DNA from: Bradyrhizobium amphicarpaeae
Lineage (GTDB): Bacteria > Pseudomonadota > Alphaproteobacteria > Rhizobiales > Xanthobacteraceae
Assembly: GCF_002266435.3 (NCBI RefSeq)
Contig: NZ_CP029426.2
Span: 4,184,001-4,248,000, forward strand
Length of the DNA: 64,000 bases
Direction of reading: 5' to 3'
The notes under the pieces are model-generated. The model ran no database searches. It saw nothing but the letters and a program-made list of their open reading frames with translations, and was not told the DNA's origin. Positions 34,666-43,282 of this stretch are shown piece after piece (the first letter of the stretch is position 1; each line of letters opens with the position of its first letter). A program made the translations under genes and the position numbers.

Positions 34666-35754
34666 ATGATCGACGAGAGTCTGACCGACCGAATCTATGA
34701 AGCGGCTTTTGTGCCGGAATTCTGGCCGGATGTGCTGCACACGCTCGCCGAAATGACCAGCTCCGCGGCGGGAACATTTTGCGTGCTGGGCGACCGTGGC
34801 AGGTCAGCGAAATATACCGCGACAGATTTTGTTCAACCGGTCATGGACGACATCGAAGCAGCTGGAGAATGGCAGACCAGCGATGAAGTGCGCAGCATGT
34901 TCTCGCTGCTGCCGCCATCGTCATTCATCTACGATGCCGACTATTTTCCGAAAGAGATTCTCGAGACCAACCACATGCGTATCGATCGTGTGCGGCCTTT
35001 GGGTATCGGGGGACAGATTGGCTACTTCGTCGCCCTCCCCGCCGACGAGGTGATGCTCTTCACAATGGAACGTTGGCTCCATAAAGACAGACCGTCCGCG
35101 GAAGATCTCGCCTGTCTCGATGCAGTCCGGCCGCATCTTGCGCGCGCTGGGCTGACGGCGGCGCGGTTACGGTTGGAGCGGGCGCAGACCACGGTCAGCA
35201 CCCTCGAGGCGCTTGGCATTCCCGCCGCCGTGATGGCCTTGACCGGCCGCGTGCGCGCCAGCAATCCGCTGTTCGAGACGGTGTCGGATCGGCTGCGGCC
35301 CGCCGCTTTCGGAGGCATCGCTCTCGTTCATGCTTCCGCGGATGCGCTGTTTCAGGAAGCGGTAACAAACGCAAGGCGCTCGGACGGCCCTGTACGCTCC
35401 ATCCCGATTCCCGCCGTGGATGGGCGATCCGCGATTATCGTCCACGTCCTGCCGCTCCTGCGCTCGGCCTATGATATTTTTTCCGGAAGCGATGTCCTCG
35501 TCGCAGTCACCGAAGCGGTTCGAGATGCGCCGGGACCAAGCACCAGTCTGCTCTCCGGTCTGTTCGACCTGACGGCCGCGGAAGCGCGCCTGTCTTCCTC
35601 TCTTGCGGCCGGAAAGACGCTCCAGCAAGCCGCAGAATTGCAAGGCATCCGCATCTCGACGGCACGCGCCTATCTCGCACAAGTGTTTCACAAGACTGGC
35701 ACGCAACAACAAAGTCAGCTTGTAGCACTGTTGAAGGGAACGCAAACGTTCTGA
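34666..35754 (+). CDS. LuxR-type helix-turn-helix regulator
   Basis: A 362-residue protein whose last 60 residues form a LuxR/FixJ-like DNA-binding domain: DLTAAEARLSSSLAAGKTLQ, AAELQGIRISTARAYLAQVF and HKTGTQQQSQLVALLKG. The N-terminal 250 residues (YEAAFVPEFWPDVLHTLAEM ... ARAGLTAARLRLERAQTTVS) match uncharacterised sensor regions of such regulators. The ATG at 34666 has GGTGGGAA nearby; a GTG at 34618 is an alternative. GC content looks lower than in core neighbours, consistent with acquisition. Target genes are unknown. Confidence 0.8.
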   Translation: MIDESLTDRIYEAAFVPEFWPDVLHTLAEMTSSAAGTFCVLGDRGRSAKYTATDFVQPVMDDIEAAGEWQTSDEVRSMFSLLPPSSFIYDADYFPKEILETNHMRIDRVRPLGIGGQIGYFVALPADEVMLFTMERWLHKDRPSAEDLACLDAVRPHLARAGLTAARLRLERAQTTVSTLEALGIPAAVMALTGRVRASNPLFETVSDRLRPAAFGGIALVHASADALFQEAVTNARRSDGPVRSIPIPAVDGRSAIIVHVLPLLRSAYDIFSGSDVLVAVTEAVRDAPGPSTSLLSGLFDLTAAEARLSSSLAAGKTLQQAAELQGIRISTARAYLAQVFHKTGTQQQSQLVALLKGTQTF

Positions 35755-35831
35755 CGTAAAGGTTTCGCTCTCGCAACCATTCCCCACAGAATTGCCCAAC
35801 TGGCACGCCATCGATGCGTTCAAAATGCCGA

Positions 35832-35935
35832 GCATACCACGCGGCCGGTATCATCAGCACCGACTTCACGACGAAGCCTGCGAGCCCGACGCGTCAGCCA
35901 GAGCCCTCATTGAGCATCTGCCCGATCGGCGCCGA
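35832..35935 (-). pseudogene. Fragment of an MFS transporter gene
   Basis: The 104 bases align without gaps to 38005-38108, inside the intact MFS gene at 37329-38567, with 8 mismatches by my count. Beyond the aligned block the translation still resembles the transporter (MIPAAWYARHFERID), then coding sense is lost. It is therefore a remnant of a second, related MFS gene. The rest of 35755-36072 shows only a possible short minus-strand coding relic (TDRVHATIPLEVEKPVRALC) that I cannot identify. Confidence 0.75.
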
Positions 35936-36072
35936 GCCGGACGTAGGCGTATAACCCATCCAAAGACCAGCGCATTCTGGCCGCACCGAACCAAGTGTGA
36001 TCCACCTCGCAGAGTGCCCTGACCGGCTTCTCTACCTCCAGCGGGATCGTTGCATGAACCCGGTCCGTTGCC

Positions 36073-37311
36073 GTGAAGAGCCATTTGCCCCTGCTGGATC
36101 CGCTGCGTTTCGCCGCCGCCCTCGGCGTCGCCATTTTTCACCAGATGTTCTGGTCCTGGGCCTGGACCTCGATCGGTGTCCCGGGCTTTGAGCGCAGCGT
36201 CGCCGCCGACGTTCTCTACCCCTCCGCCGCGCCCTTCACCTGGTTCGGCTGGGTCGGCGTCGAGATCTTCTTCGTCATCTCCGGTTTCGTCATCGCGAAC
36301 TCCGCGAGCACATCTTCGCCGGGTGGGTTTCTGCTCGGTCGCGCGCTCAGGCTTTATCCGGCGGTCTGGGTGTGCGCCACCGCGACCTTCCTCGTCCTGC
36401 TTCTGTTCGGTAGCGGCCCGGCCTCCGAGATCGTCCTGCCCTATATCCACGCCATGCTGATGGTCCCCAAGGGCGTCACGGGCCAATGGCTCGACGAGGT
36501 CTACTGGACGCTTGCAGCCGAGACGGCGTTCTACGGCCTCGTGTTCTGCGCGATGCTGACGCGGAAGATCACCCTGCGGCACCTCGCTTTCGGCCTCACC
36601 ATCTACAGCGCACTCTTCAATGCCGTCGCGCTGCTGGTCGCGTCATGCACGACGCCGTCCGACCTGCCCTATCTCATCATCCTGATGTTCCGGGTCCCGT
36701 GCGCGGCCTTCCTGTTGAGCCATGGCTGCTTCTTTGCGCTGGGGATCTGGCTGTTCATTTCCTCAAACAGGGAATTGACGGCGCTCGAACGGGTCGCCGT
36801 CGCCGTCACCTGTCTGTCCGGCGCCGCGGAAATCTATTTCTTCGCCTCCTTCTTCCTGGAGTCCATCCCCGCCATCGCGGATCAATCGGCCCTTGTACCG
36901 ATCATGGTCTGGGCGGCCGCTGTGCTCCTCATTGCCCGTGCCGCAAACAGGAACAGGCGCTCTGTGAGCACCGCTGCTGCTGAAGCACCGGCGTATTTGA
37001 GAACGCTCGGGCTGATCACCTATCCGCTCTACCTCACCCACAACGTGATCGGCGCAGCGATCATTCGTGCGCTCGTCGACGCCGGGCTCGATGCCACCTC
37101 GGCGCTCTGGATCGCGCTGGGCCTGCTTGTACTGGTCTGCTGGTTCATTTGCGCGAAGATCGAGCCAGCCGTCAGGTCTGCGCTGGTGCAAACCCTTGCG
37201 CGTTTCGGAAAGCTGCCGAAGAGGTTGCCGGCAACGCGCCGCTCGGTGTTGGCCCGGGGACTGCGTCTTCCGCTGCCCGTTGCGACGAAGGTGAAGGTCG
37301 CGGTGTCGTAG
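36073..37311 (+). CDS. Acyltransferase family 3 membrane protein (OafA/YrhL type)
   Basis: A 412-residue protein with about ten transmembrane helices. The acyltransferase-3 family pattern is visible: LDPLRFAAALGVAIFHQ with the conserved Arg and His, WVGVEIFFVISGFVIANSA, FLLGRALRLYPAVW with RxxR-like basic residues, and WTLAAETAFYGLVF. It probably O-acylates a cell-surface polysaccharide or lipid. Translation starts at GTG 36073. It is adjacent to decayed sequence and an MFS pair, so its native partners are unclear. Confidence 0.87.
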   Translation: MKSHLPLLDPLRFAAALGVAIFHQMFWSWAWTSIGVPGFERSVAADVLYPSAAPFTWFGWVGVEIFFVISGFVIANSASTSSPGGFLLGRALRLYPAVWVCATATFLVLLLFGSGPASEIVLPYIHAMLMVPKGVTGQWLDEVYWTLAAETAFYGLVFCAMLTRKITLRHLAFGLTIYSALFNAVALLVASCTTPSDLPYLIILMFRVPCAAFLLSHGCFFALGIWLFISSNRELTALERVAVAVTCLSGAAEIYFFASFFLESIPAIADQSALVPIMVWAAAVLLIARAANRNRRSVSTAAAEAPAYLRTLGLITYPLYLTHNVIGAAIIRALVDAGLDATSALWIALGLLVLVCWFICAKIEPAVRSALVQTLARFGKLPKRLPATRRSVLARGLRLPLPVATKVKVAVS

Positions 37312-37328
37312 CTGCGACTGTTGTCCTG

Positions 37329-38567
37329 CTACGCCGTCCTCAGCACCGGCGTGGGCGGCTGCGACGGTCTTAACAGTGCGAACGCCACCTGCACGATACC
37401 GCCGGCCAGCCCGAGCGCCACGCCGATGCGCCAGGCCATATTGTAGGAGCCGAGTGCGTCGTAGATCACCCCGCCGCCGTAGGCACCGAGGAAGCTGCCG
37501 ATCTGGTGGCTCATGAAGGCGAGCCCCTGGATCATCGCCTGCCAGCGCAGGCCGAACATCTCGGCGACGGCGCCCGCGACCAGCGGGCCGACGCCCATCC
37601 AGAGGAAGCCCATGATGGCGCCGAACAGCAGCGTCGAGAACGGCGTTGCCGGCAGCATGAAATACCAGGCCAGCGCCAGCGAGCGCAGGATGTAGATGCC
37701 CCCTAACAGCGCCAGCTTGTTCCAGCGCTGGCCGGCCCAGCCGAAGAACAGCGAGCCCAGCACGTTGAAGCCGCCGATCATGCCGAGCGTCTGCGCGCTC
37801 AGCATGGGATCGAGGCCGCAGATGGCGAGATAGGACGGCAGATGCGTGGTGAGGAAGACGAGTTGCATACCGCAGACGAGATAGGCGCAGGTCATCACCA
37901 CGAAGGAGGCATTGCCGAACGCGGTCCTCGCCGCGGTCGCGGCGGTGGCATCGCCGATGTCGTCGGCAGACGGCTTCGGCAGCGGGACCTGGTCGACGCG
38001 CCCCGCATACCACGCGGCCGGAATCATCAGCACCGACATCACGACGAAACCGGCGAGCCCGACGCGCCAGCCAAAGCCCTCGTTGAGCATCTGTCCGATC
38101 GGCGCCGACAATAGCGCGCCCAGCGAGCCCGCGCCGGACACGATGCCGAGCACGGTGGAGCGCACCGTCGCGGGCACCGCGCGCGCCGCCACCGACATCG
38201 CGATCGCGGCCGCGGTGCAGGCGAGCGAGGTGCCGATCAGCACGCCGGCGCCGATCATGATGGCGACGAGTCCATTCGCGGTCGCCATCAGCGCAAGCCC
38301 CGCGATGTACATCAGCGATCCCACGATCATGATCGGGCGAAAGCCGTAGCGCGTCGTCATCGCGCCGGCGAGCGGCTGCAGGAAGCCCCAAGCGAGGTTC
38401 TGCACCGCCAGCGCCAGCGTGAAATCCGAGACCGAGATGTGGATGTCGTGCGTCAGCGGTTGCATGAAGATGCCGAGGCTCTGCCGCAACCCCATGCTCA
38501 GCGTCAGCATGATCGAGGCGCCGATCAGGATCGGCAATGTTGGACGCAGGACCTGCAGCAGGGGCAT
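37329..38567 (-). CDS. MFS transporter
   Basis: A 412-residue major facilitator with twelve predicted helices. Seen are the first helix LPILIGASIMLTLSMGLRQSLG, the cytoplasmic loop TRYGFRPIMIVGSLMYIAG (motif A-like) and a matching second half (FGWAGQRWNKLALLGGIYIL). It resembles oxalate/formate- or CynX-type permeases of the MFS_1 group. The ATG at 38567 follows GAGGGAGACG; a GTG at 38588 is less likely. It is divergent from a TetR gene over 129 bases that hold a palindrome, so its expression is probably TetR-controlled. Confidence 0.92.
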   Translation of the reverse strand: MPLLQVLRPTLPILIGASIMLTLSMGLRQSLGIFMQPLTHDIHISVSDFTLALAVQNLAWGFLQPLAGAMTTRYGFRPIMIVGSLMYIAGLALMATANGLVAIMIGAGVLIGTSLACTAAAIAMSVAARAVPATVRSTVLGIVSGAGSLGALLSAPIGQMLNEGFGWRVGLAGFVVMSVLMIPAAWYAGRVDQVPLPKPSADDIGDATAATAARTAFGNASFVVMTCAYLVCGMQLVFLTTHLPSYLAICGLDPMLSAQTLGMIGGFNVLGSLFFGWAGQRWNKLALLGGIYILRSLALAWYFMLPATPFSTLLFGAIMGFLWMGVGPLVAGAVAEMFGLRWQAMIQGLAFMSHQIGSFLGAYGGGVIYDALGSYNMAWRIGVALGLAGGIVQVAFALLRPSQPPTPVLRTA

Positions 38568-38630
38568 TTTCGTCTCCCTCGTAGGCACGGCACAAATGCC
38601 GTGGTCTGCGATATCGGTTGATTTTGGTTA

Positions 38631-38642
38631 CACAGACCTGTG
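38631..38642. promoter_or_regulatory. Candidate TetR operator
   Basis: CACAGACCTGTG has perfect 5-base arms around two bases, in the middle of the MFS/TetR divergent promoter region, 55 bases upstream of the TetR ATG. Repressor binding is inferred. Confidence 0.45.
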
Positions 38643-38696
38643 CACTTAGGCTATGTTGGGGCGCAGCTGTCAAGCCGAGAGGATGCACGTCACCGC

Positions 38697-39305
38697 ATGG
38701 CTCCCCCGCCCGCCCCACAGACGATGAAAGAGCGGATCCTGCAGACCGCCGACAAGCTGTTCTATCTGCAGGGCATTCGCGCGATCGGCGTCGACACCAT
38801 CGCGGCCGAGATCGGCATCTCCAAGCGCACGCTCTACAACCACTTCCCGTCCAAGGACGCGCTGATCAAGGCCTATCTGGAGCGCCGCTTCGTGCACGCC
38901 TCCCCGTCCGACAAGCCGCCGGCCGAGCAGATCCTCGCCACCTTCGATTCGCTGGAGCGTCGCTTCGCAGCCAGGGACTTTCGCGGCTGCCCGTTCGTGA
39001 ATGCGGTCGCCGAGCTCGGCCCTGCCGACCGCGCCGTGAAGAAGATCGCCATCGCCTTCAAGGAAAGCCGCCGCCTCTGGTTTCGCGACCGGCTAAACGA
39101 GCTTGGCGTCGCGGAGGCAGACGCGCTGGCGACGCAGCTCGTGCTGCTGGTCGACGGCTCGATCGCGCAGGACCTCGTGCGCGATGATCCGGCGATGGCA
39201 AGAGCTGCGAAGGAAGCGGCGAAGGTGTTGCTGCGGAACGCGGGGGTGGATGTGGAGGATGCGAAGGTGGCGAAGGAACGCAAGGATGCGATCCGGCATC
39301 CCTGA
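38697..39305 (+). CDS. TetR/AcrR family regulator
   Basis: A 202-residue regulator. The N-terminal helix-turn-helix is clear: MKERILQTADKLFYLQGIRA, VDTIAAEIGISKRTLYNHFP and SKDALIKAYLERR. The ligand domain carries RDFRGCPFVNAVAELG, a feature of a TetR subgroup often paired with MFS pumps or oxidoreductases. The ATG at 38697 is used. A fragment similar to its C-terminal coding region occurs at 41473-41562. Confidence 0.92.
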   Translation: MAPPPAPQTMKERILQTADKLFYLQGIRAIGVDTIAAEIGISKRTLYNHFPSKDALIKAYLERRFVHASPSDKPPAEQILATFDSLERRFAARDFRGCPFVNAVAELGPADRAVKKIAIAFKESRRLWFRDRLNELGVAEADALATQLVLLVDGSIAQDLVRDDPAMARAAKEAAKVLLRNAGVDVEDAKVAKERKDAIRHP

Positions 39306-39410
39306 GGGACCGTATTGGTGGGTCGGCTCTGCCCTCGTTAGCGAACTTGTGGCGACCACCGCGGCATGGCGGGATGAGACCCTAAGCTGACATCCGGAGG
39401 ATCGGCGCAA

Positions 39411-39438
39411 AAAAGCCCCGAACCATGTCGGGGCTTTT
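39411..39438. terminator. Bidirectional intrinsic terminator
   Basis: AAAAGCCCCGA pairs with TCGGGGCTTTT over a 6-base loop, with A- and T-runs on both sides. It separates the TetR gene (plus) from the outer-membrane protein gene (minus) and can serve both. Confidence 0.9.
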
Positions 39439-39457
39439 GCTAGTCCAAAGGCTAACC

Positions 39458-40258
39458 TCAGTACTTTGCGACGATGGGGCCGCCAAACTTATAGCTCAGC
39501 CGGGCTGTTACCGTCTGCATCGTGACGTGGTCGCGATAGTTTTCCGGTGCCGCAGCGTTGAACACCGCGCCAGCCGCAGTCCGATTGAGTTGCGACCATG
39601 TTGAGCTGCCGAAGTCCATGTAATTATATTCGACGCCGGCGATCCAGTTGTTGGTGATTGCATATTCAAGGCCACCGCCGACCAAGAAGCCACTACGCCA
39701 CTCGCCGTGATCCAGGCTGACATCAAGAGCAAAGGCCGGAGGCGGTTCTCGGTTTATTGTCCGAACTTGCGCCCCTGCATAGCCGCCCTTGATGTAAGGC
39801 AGCCATCTGTCGATCGCGTATCCGATCCTGCCCGTAGCAGTAAACAAGCCTTCAATCCGAGCACTGAGTAGATCGGTCGCGGGCGCAAAAATGCTGATGT
39901 CCGTTCGTCTCAGATCGGTGCCAAAGCCAGCCGCTTCGATGCCGAACACCCAATTAGCAGATTGCCAATTGTAGCCGACTTGGCCGCCGTAAACGGCCCC
40001 TGATGGATGTACCGATTGTAGCCCCCCAAACGCACCGGCGGGTCCGTTCGTCCAGAATGAGCCGGCCGTGTTGAGGCTGTAATGGTCTACATCCGCCCAT
40101 CCATAACCGGCACTTGCACCTACATAAAAGCCGGACCAATCGTGCACTGCGGCGATCATAGCCGGCGCCTTGGTGTAAGGACGGGCAGCGAGATCCGCTG
40201 CATCGGCGCAAGAAGCGAGGCTGATTAAGCTGGCGGCGGCCAGCAACATTTTTTTCAT
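39458..40258 (-). CDS. Outer-membrane beta-barrel protein (Omp25/RopB type) 1
   Basis: A 266-residue protein with a signal peptide (MKKMLLAAASLISLASCADA). The mature part begins with DLAARPYTKAPAMIAAVHDW, followed by SGFYVGASAGYGW, the hallmark of rhizobial OmpA-like eight-stranded barrels. Further strands are YGGQVGYNWQSANWVFGIEA, GLEYAITNNWIAGVEYNYMD and VTARLSYKFGG. It is surface-exposed and possibly involved in envelope stability. The C-terminal GPIVAKY lacks the usual terminal Phe. It is followed by a strong shared terminator. A second barrel gene lies upstream on the same strand. Confidence 0.9.
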   Translation of the reverse strand: MKKMLLAAASLISLASCADAADLAARPYTKAPAMIAAVHDWSGFYVGASAGYGWADVDHYSLNTAGSFWTNGPAGAFGGLQSVHPSGAVYGGQVGYNWQSANWVFGIEAAGFGTDLRRTDISIFAPATDLLSARIEGLFTATGRIGYAIDRWLPYIKGGYAGAQVRTINREPPPAFALDVSLDHGEWRSGFLVGGGLEYAITNNWIAGVEYNYMDFGSSTWSQLNRTAAGAVFNAAAPENYRDHVTMQTVTARLSYKFGGPIVAKY

Positions 40259-40389
40259 TTCAAAGTCCTCAACCGATTCTGTTGCTGATTTACGATGATG
40301 GACCATCGCCCGCGATTTCGGATCGTTGCGAGTTCCCCTGGGCACAATGCAAAGGAACTCCGCGCCGCAGGTTCTCTTGGATTTTCAGA

Positions 40390-41091
40390 TTAAAAGCGAT
40401 AGTTCACACCCGCCCTCGCGATATCGAATTTCATTCTGCTCTGAAAAACGACCAGACCTATACCCGAGAAATAGTCTTTTGAACCCAGGTCGACATGAAG
40501 GTATTCAGCCTTCACACTCCAGTTCTCACGAATGCCGTATTCCAAACCGGCACCGGCCGCCCACCCCGTATGCGTTGCGCTATCGTCGACCGATGTTCCG
40601 ACCGCGTCGCTCAGTGTAAAGGTATTCCTGCCAGCCGCGAAGCCTCCCGTTCCATATACGAGGACTCGATCAAAAGCGAAGCCGACGCGCCCTCGCACTG
40701 TCCCAAACGCATTGAGTTTATTCGTTTCAAAATTCCCACCAACACCAGGCACCAAAACGGAAAACTTTCCGCCAACGTCTGCGTATTGGATGTCGCCTTC
40801 GACACCAACCACAATTGAGCCGAATTGCGCATTGTAGCCCAACTGACCACCGCCAAGGAAACCGTCGTAGGCCGAGCTGTTTGAAATAGAGAAGATGCCA
40901 CCTCCTGCAGATGCAGTGCTTGTTTCGCGACCGAAAGCATATCCGGCGTTCAGACCTGCATAGAATCCAGTCCAATTATATGCTGCGGCCTGCAGCATTG
41001 GAGCTTTCGTGTAAGAGGGCGCCAGATCTGCAGCACTCGATGCGGAAACGCTCAGTGCAATAAAAGACACGCTTGCGAGAATCGTTTTCAT
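40390..41091 (-). CDS. Outer-membrane beta-barrel protein (Omp25/RopB type) 2
   Basis: A 233-residue paralogue-like barrel protein. The signal peptide runs MKTILASVSFIALSVSASSA. The mature part shows APSYTKAPMLQAAAYNWTG, FYAGLNAGYAFG, GGGQLGYNAQFGSIVVGVEG, GAGLEYGIRENWSVKAEYLH and a canonical C-terminal strand ARAGVNYRF ending in Phe for BAM recognition. GC is lower than in the core genes. It is separated from the next barrel gene by 131 bases, so the two probably have their own transcripts. Confidence 0.92.
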   Translation of the reverse strand: MKTILASVSFIALSVSASSAADLAPSYTKAPMLQAAAYNWTGFYAGLNAGYAFGRETSTASAGGGIFSISNSSAYDGFLGGGQLGYNAQFGSIVVGVEGDIQYADVGGKFSVLVPGVGGNFETNKLNAFGTVRGRVGFAFDRVLVYGTGGFAAGRNTFTLSDAVGTSVDDSATHTGWAAGAGLEYGIRENWSVKAEYLHVDLGSKDYFSGIGLVVFQSRMKFDIARAGVNYRF

Positions 41092-41312
41092 TCCACTCTC
41101 AAAATTCCAATCCAACAGTGCGTTGATCGAAGCAGCAGTTGAAACAAGCGATTTCACACTTCGCATTCTCATTCTCCAAATGGCACATACGAAGTACATC
41201 ACACGCGCCCCTCGGTACACCTGCCCGCAGCAACACCGGCGAGTTTGCAGGAGGCTTGTGATGTACCGGTAACACCGTCATTTGGAGGTACGGAGTCTCC
41301 TTCTGTGAAGGG

Positions 41313-41371
41313 TTTCGGATGCCGGCCGCATGATTGACGGCGCGGCGTATTCGGGCGGCCGGCGTCCGAAA
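41313..41371. repeat. 17-bp inverted repeat of unknown class
   Basis: TTTCGGATGCCGGCCGC pairs with GCGGCCGGCGTCCGAAA (one G-T mismatch) over a 25-base loop. It lies in the 803-base gene-free stretch 41092-41894. That stretch also holds a TetR fragment and another repeat; the rest shows no clear feature. Confidence 0.6.
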
Positions 41372-41472
41372 GCCTCCAAGGGAGGAAACCGCGCCTAGTA
41401 GGCGGGATTGGTGCGGCAGGCTCTATGGGGATTTGAGCGCTGCGGGCGAGCTGGGTGATGGAGTTCGCACCG

Positions 41473-41562
41473 ATGAATGAGCGGCGGATGGCGCATGCTG
41501 CGAACGAAGCAGCGAAGGTGTTGTTGCGCAATGCGGGGGTGGATGTCGGGACGATGCAGTGA
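41473..41562 (+). pseudogene. C-terminal fragment of a TetR-type gene
   Basis: Thirty codons read MNERRMAHAANEAAKVLLRN and then AGVDVGTMQ before a stop. They match the C-terminal AMARAAKEAAKVLLRNAGVD of the intact TetR protein at 38697-39305, also at DNA level. No helix-turn-helix coding part precedes it, so it is a remnant of a second TetR gene. Confidence 0.7.
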
Positions 41563-41623
41563 TCGCTGCGAAGTTGTACGAACAGGTGCCCACCACACCG
41601 ACGACTGTTACCGCATCGAACGG

Positions 41624-41725
41624 CGTCATCACCCGCGAAGGCGGGGTGATCCAGTATTCCACAGACGACTGTGATTGACCGAGAGGCTGCGGCGCACTGG
41701 ATTCCCCGCATTCGCAGGGAATGAC
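41624..41725. repeat. Palindromic repeat, GTCATCACCCGCGAAGGCGG family
   Basis: GTCATCACCCGCGAAGGCGG with CCAGTATTCC is mirrored by ACTGGATTCCCCGC and GCAGGGAATGAC. It is a dispersed intergenic repeat type with a diverged inner part, between the TetR fragment and pleD. Confidence 0.6.
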
Positions 41726-41894
41726 AGTGGAATGTGGAAGAACGCCGTGTTCCTGTCGATGCGCTGCTGTTTTGCCCGACGTGTCAACGGCGCGACCCGC
41801 GCGCGCCATTCTGCGCCTGACTTAACCCATTGATCCCGCTAACAGCTTCTACTGTGCATGGGGTTGTTTTCGCACTTTTTGTACGACTGGCGGG

Positions 41895-43268
41895 TCACGC
41901 CGCCTGCGACACCACCCGATTGCGCCCGTCGTGCTTGGCCCGGTACAGCGCGGTATCGGCGCGCTTGAGGACGTCGGCGACCGCCTCGCCTTTCTGCTCC
42001 AGCGTGGTCAGGCCGATCGAGATCGTGACCTCGATGCGCTTGGTGCCCTTGTGGACCGCGAAAGGTTCGCCCGCGATCGAGCGGCGCAGGCGCTCGGCGA
42101 CCATGCCGGCGACGTGGAGATCAGTCTCCGGCATCACGATGACGAATTCCTCGCCGCCGTAGCGGCAGGCGAGATCAATGCCGCGGATCGACTTGCGCAC
42201 GCGCACTGCGAATTCGCGCAGCACGTCGTCGCCGGCGTCGTGGCCGTAATTGTCGTTGATCGACTTGAAGAAGTCGATGTCCAGGATCATCAGCGCCAGC
42301 GGCTTGCCGCGGGTCGCGGCCTGCTCGGCGAGAGTCGCGAGATGGCTCTCCATGTAGCGGCGATTGTGCAGGCCGGTGAGCGCGTCGGTGATCGCCATCT
42401 CGATCGAGTTCTGCACGTTGTCGCGCAGATGGTCGGTGTAGCGGCGGCGGCGGATCTGGGTGCGCGCGCGCGCCAGCAGCTCGGTCTTGTCGATCGGGCG
42501 CAGCAGATAGTCGTTGACGCCGATCTCGAGGCCGCGGAGCAGCCGCGTCGAGTTCTCGGGCTCCGCGATCGCCAGGATCGGCACGTGGCGCGTGCGCTCC
42601 AGCGAGCGCGCCTGGCTGCAGAGCCTGAGGCCGTCGAAATTGTTGAGGTCGAGCGAGACGATCAGCAGATCGTAATTGCCCTCGGCGGCGTGGAACAGCG
42701 CCTCGGTCGGGTTCGGCTCGACGTCGATGGTGTGCTCGGCGGCGAGGATCGTCGCCAGCCGCTCATAGGAGGACTCGCGGTCGTCGACCAGCAGGATGCG
42801 GCCGCCCTTGCCGGTGTCGGAGATCGCGCTGCGCTCGGGCGCCTGCATGCCGATCTCGAGCGAGGTGATGGCGCGCATGCGCAGCTCGTCGGTCATCATC
42901 TTCAGCCGCGTCAGCGAGCGCACGCGCGCGATCAACACGACGTCGGAGACCGGCTTGGTCAGGAAGTCGTCGGCGCCGGCTTCCAGCCCGCGATTGCGGT
43001 CCGAGGGGCTGTCGAGCGCGGTGACCATGACGACGGGAATGTGGTGCGTCGCCGGATCGGTCTTGAGGCGGCGGCAGACTTCGAAGCCGTCCATGTCGGG
43101 CATCATCACGTCGAGCAAGATGATGTCGCATTCGGCGCGGCTGGCCATCGCCAGCGCCTCGGTGCCGTTCGAGGCGGTCATCACGTCGAAATATTCGGCG
43201 GACAGGCGTGCTTCGAGCAGTTTGACGTTGGCGGGAACGTCGTCGACGACCAGGATACGCGCGGACAC
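41895..43268 (-). CDS. pleD: PleD-type response regulator with diguanylate cyclase domain
   Basis: A 457-residue protein with REC-REC-GGDEF order. Receiver 1 (about 4-120) has the phospho-acceptor Asp53 in LLDVMMPDMDG and the KPVSD lysine. Receiver 2 (about 156-272) is an adaptor lacking the normal acidic context. GGDEF (about 295-455) has GGEEF at 371-375 and the RxxD inhibitory site (Arg362, Asp365), so c-di-GMP synthesis is product-regulated. It acts in cell-cycle and pole development. It is 14 bases downstream of divK on the same strand. Confidence 0.96.
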   Translation of the reverse strand: MSARILVVDDVPANVKLLEARLSAEYFDVMTASNGTEALAMASRAECDIILLDVMMPDMDGFEVCRRLKTDPATHHIPVVMVTALDSPSDRNRGLEAGADDFLTKPVSDVVLIARVRSLTRLKMMTDELRMRAITSLEIGMQAPERSAISDTGKGGRILLVDDRESSYERLATILAAEHTIDVEPNPTEALFHAAEGNYDLLIVSLDLNNFDGLRLCSQARSLERTRHVPILAIAEPENSTRLLRGLEIGVNDYLLRPIDKTELLARARTQIRRRRYTDHLRDNVQNSIEMAITDALTGLHNRRYMESHLATLAEQAATRGKPLALMILDIDFFKSINDNYGHDAGDDVLREFAVRVRKSIRGIDLACRYGGEEFVIVMPETDLHVAGMVAERLRRSIAGEPFAVHKGTKRIEVTISIGLTTLEQKGEAVADVLKRADTALYRAKHDGRNRVVSQAA

Positions 43269-43282
43269 TGTGAACTCACTTC

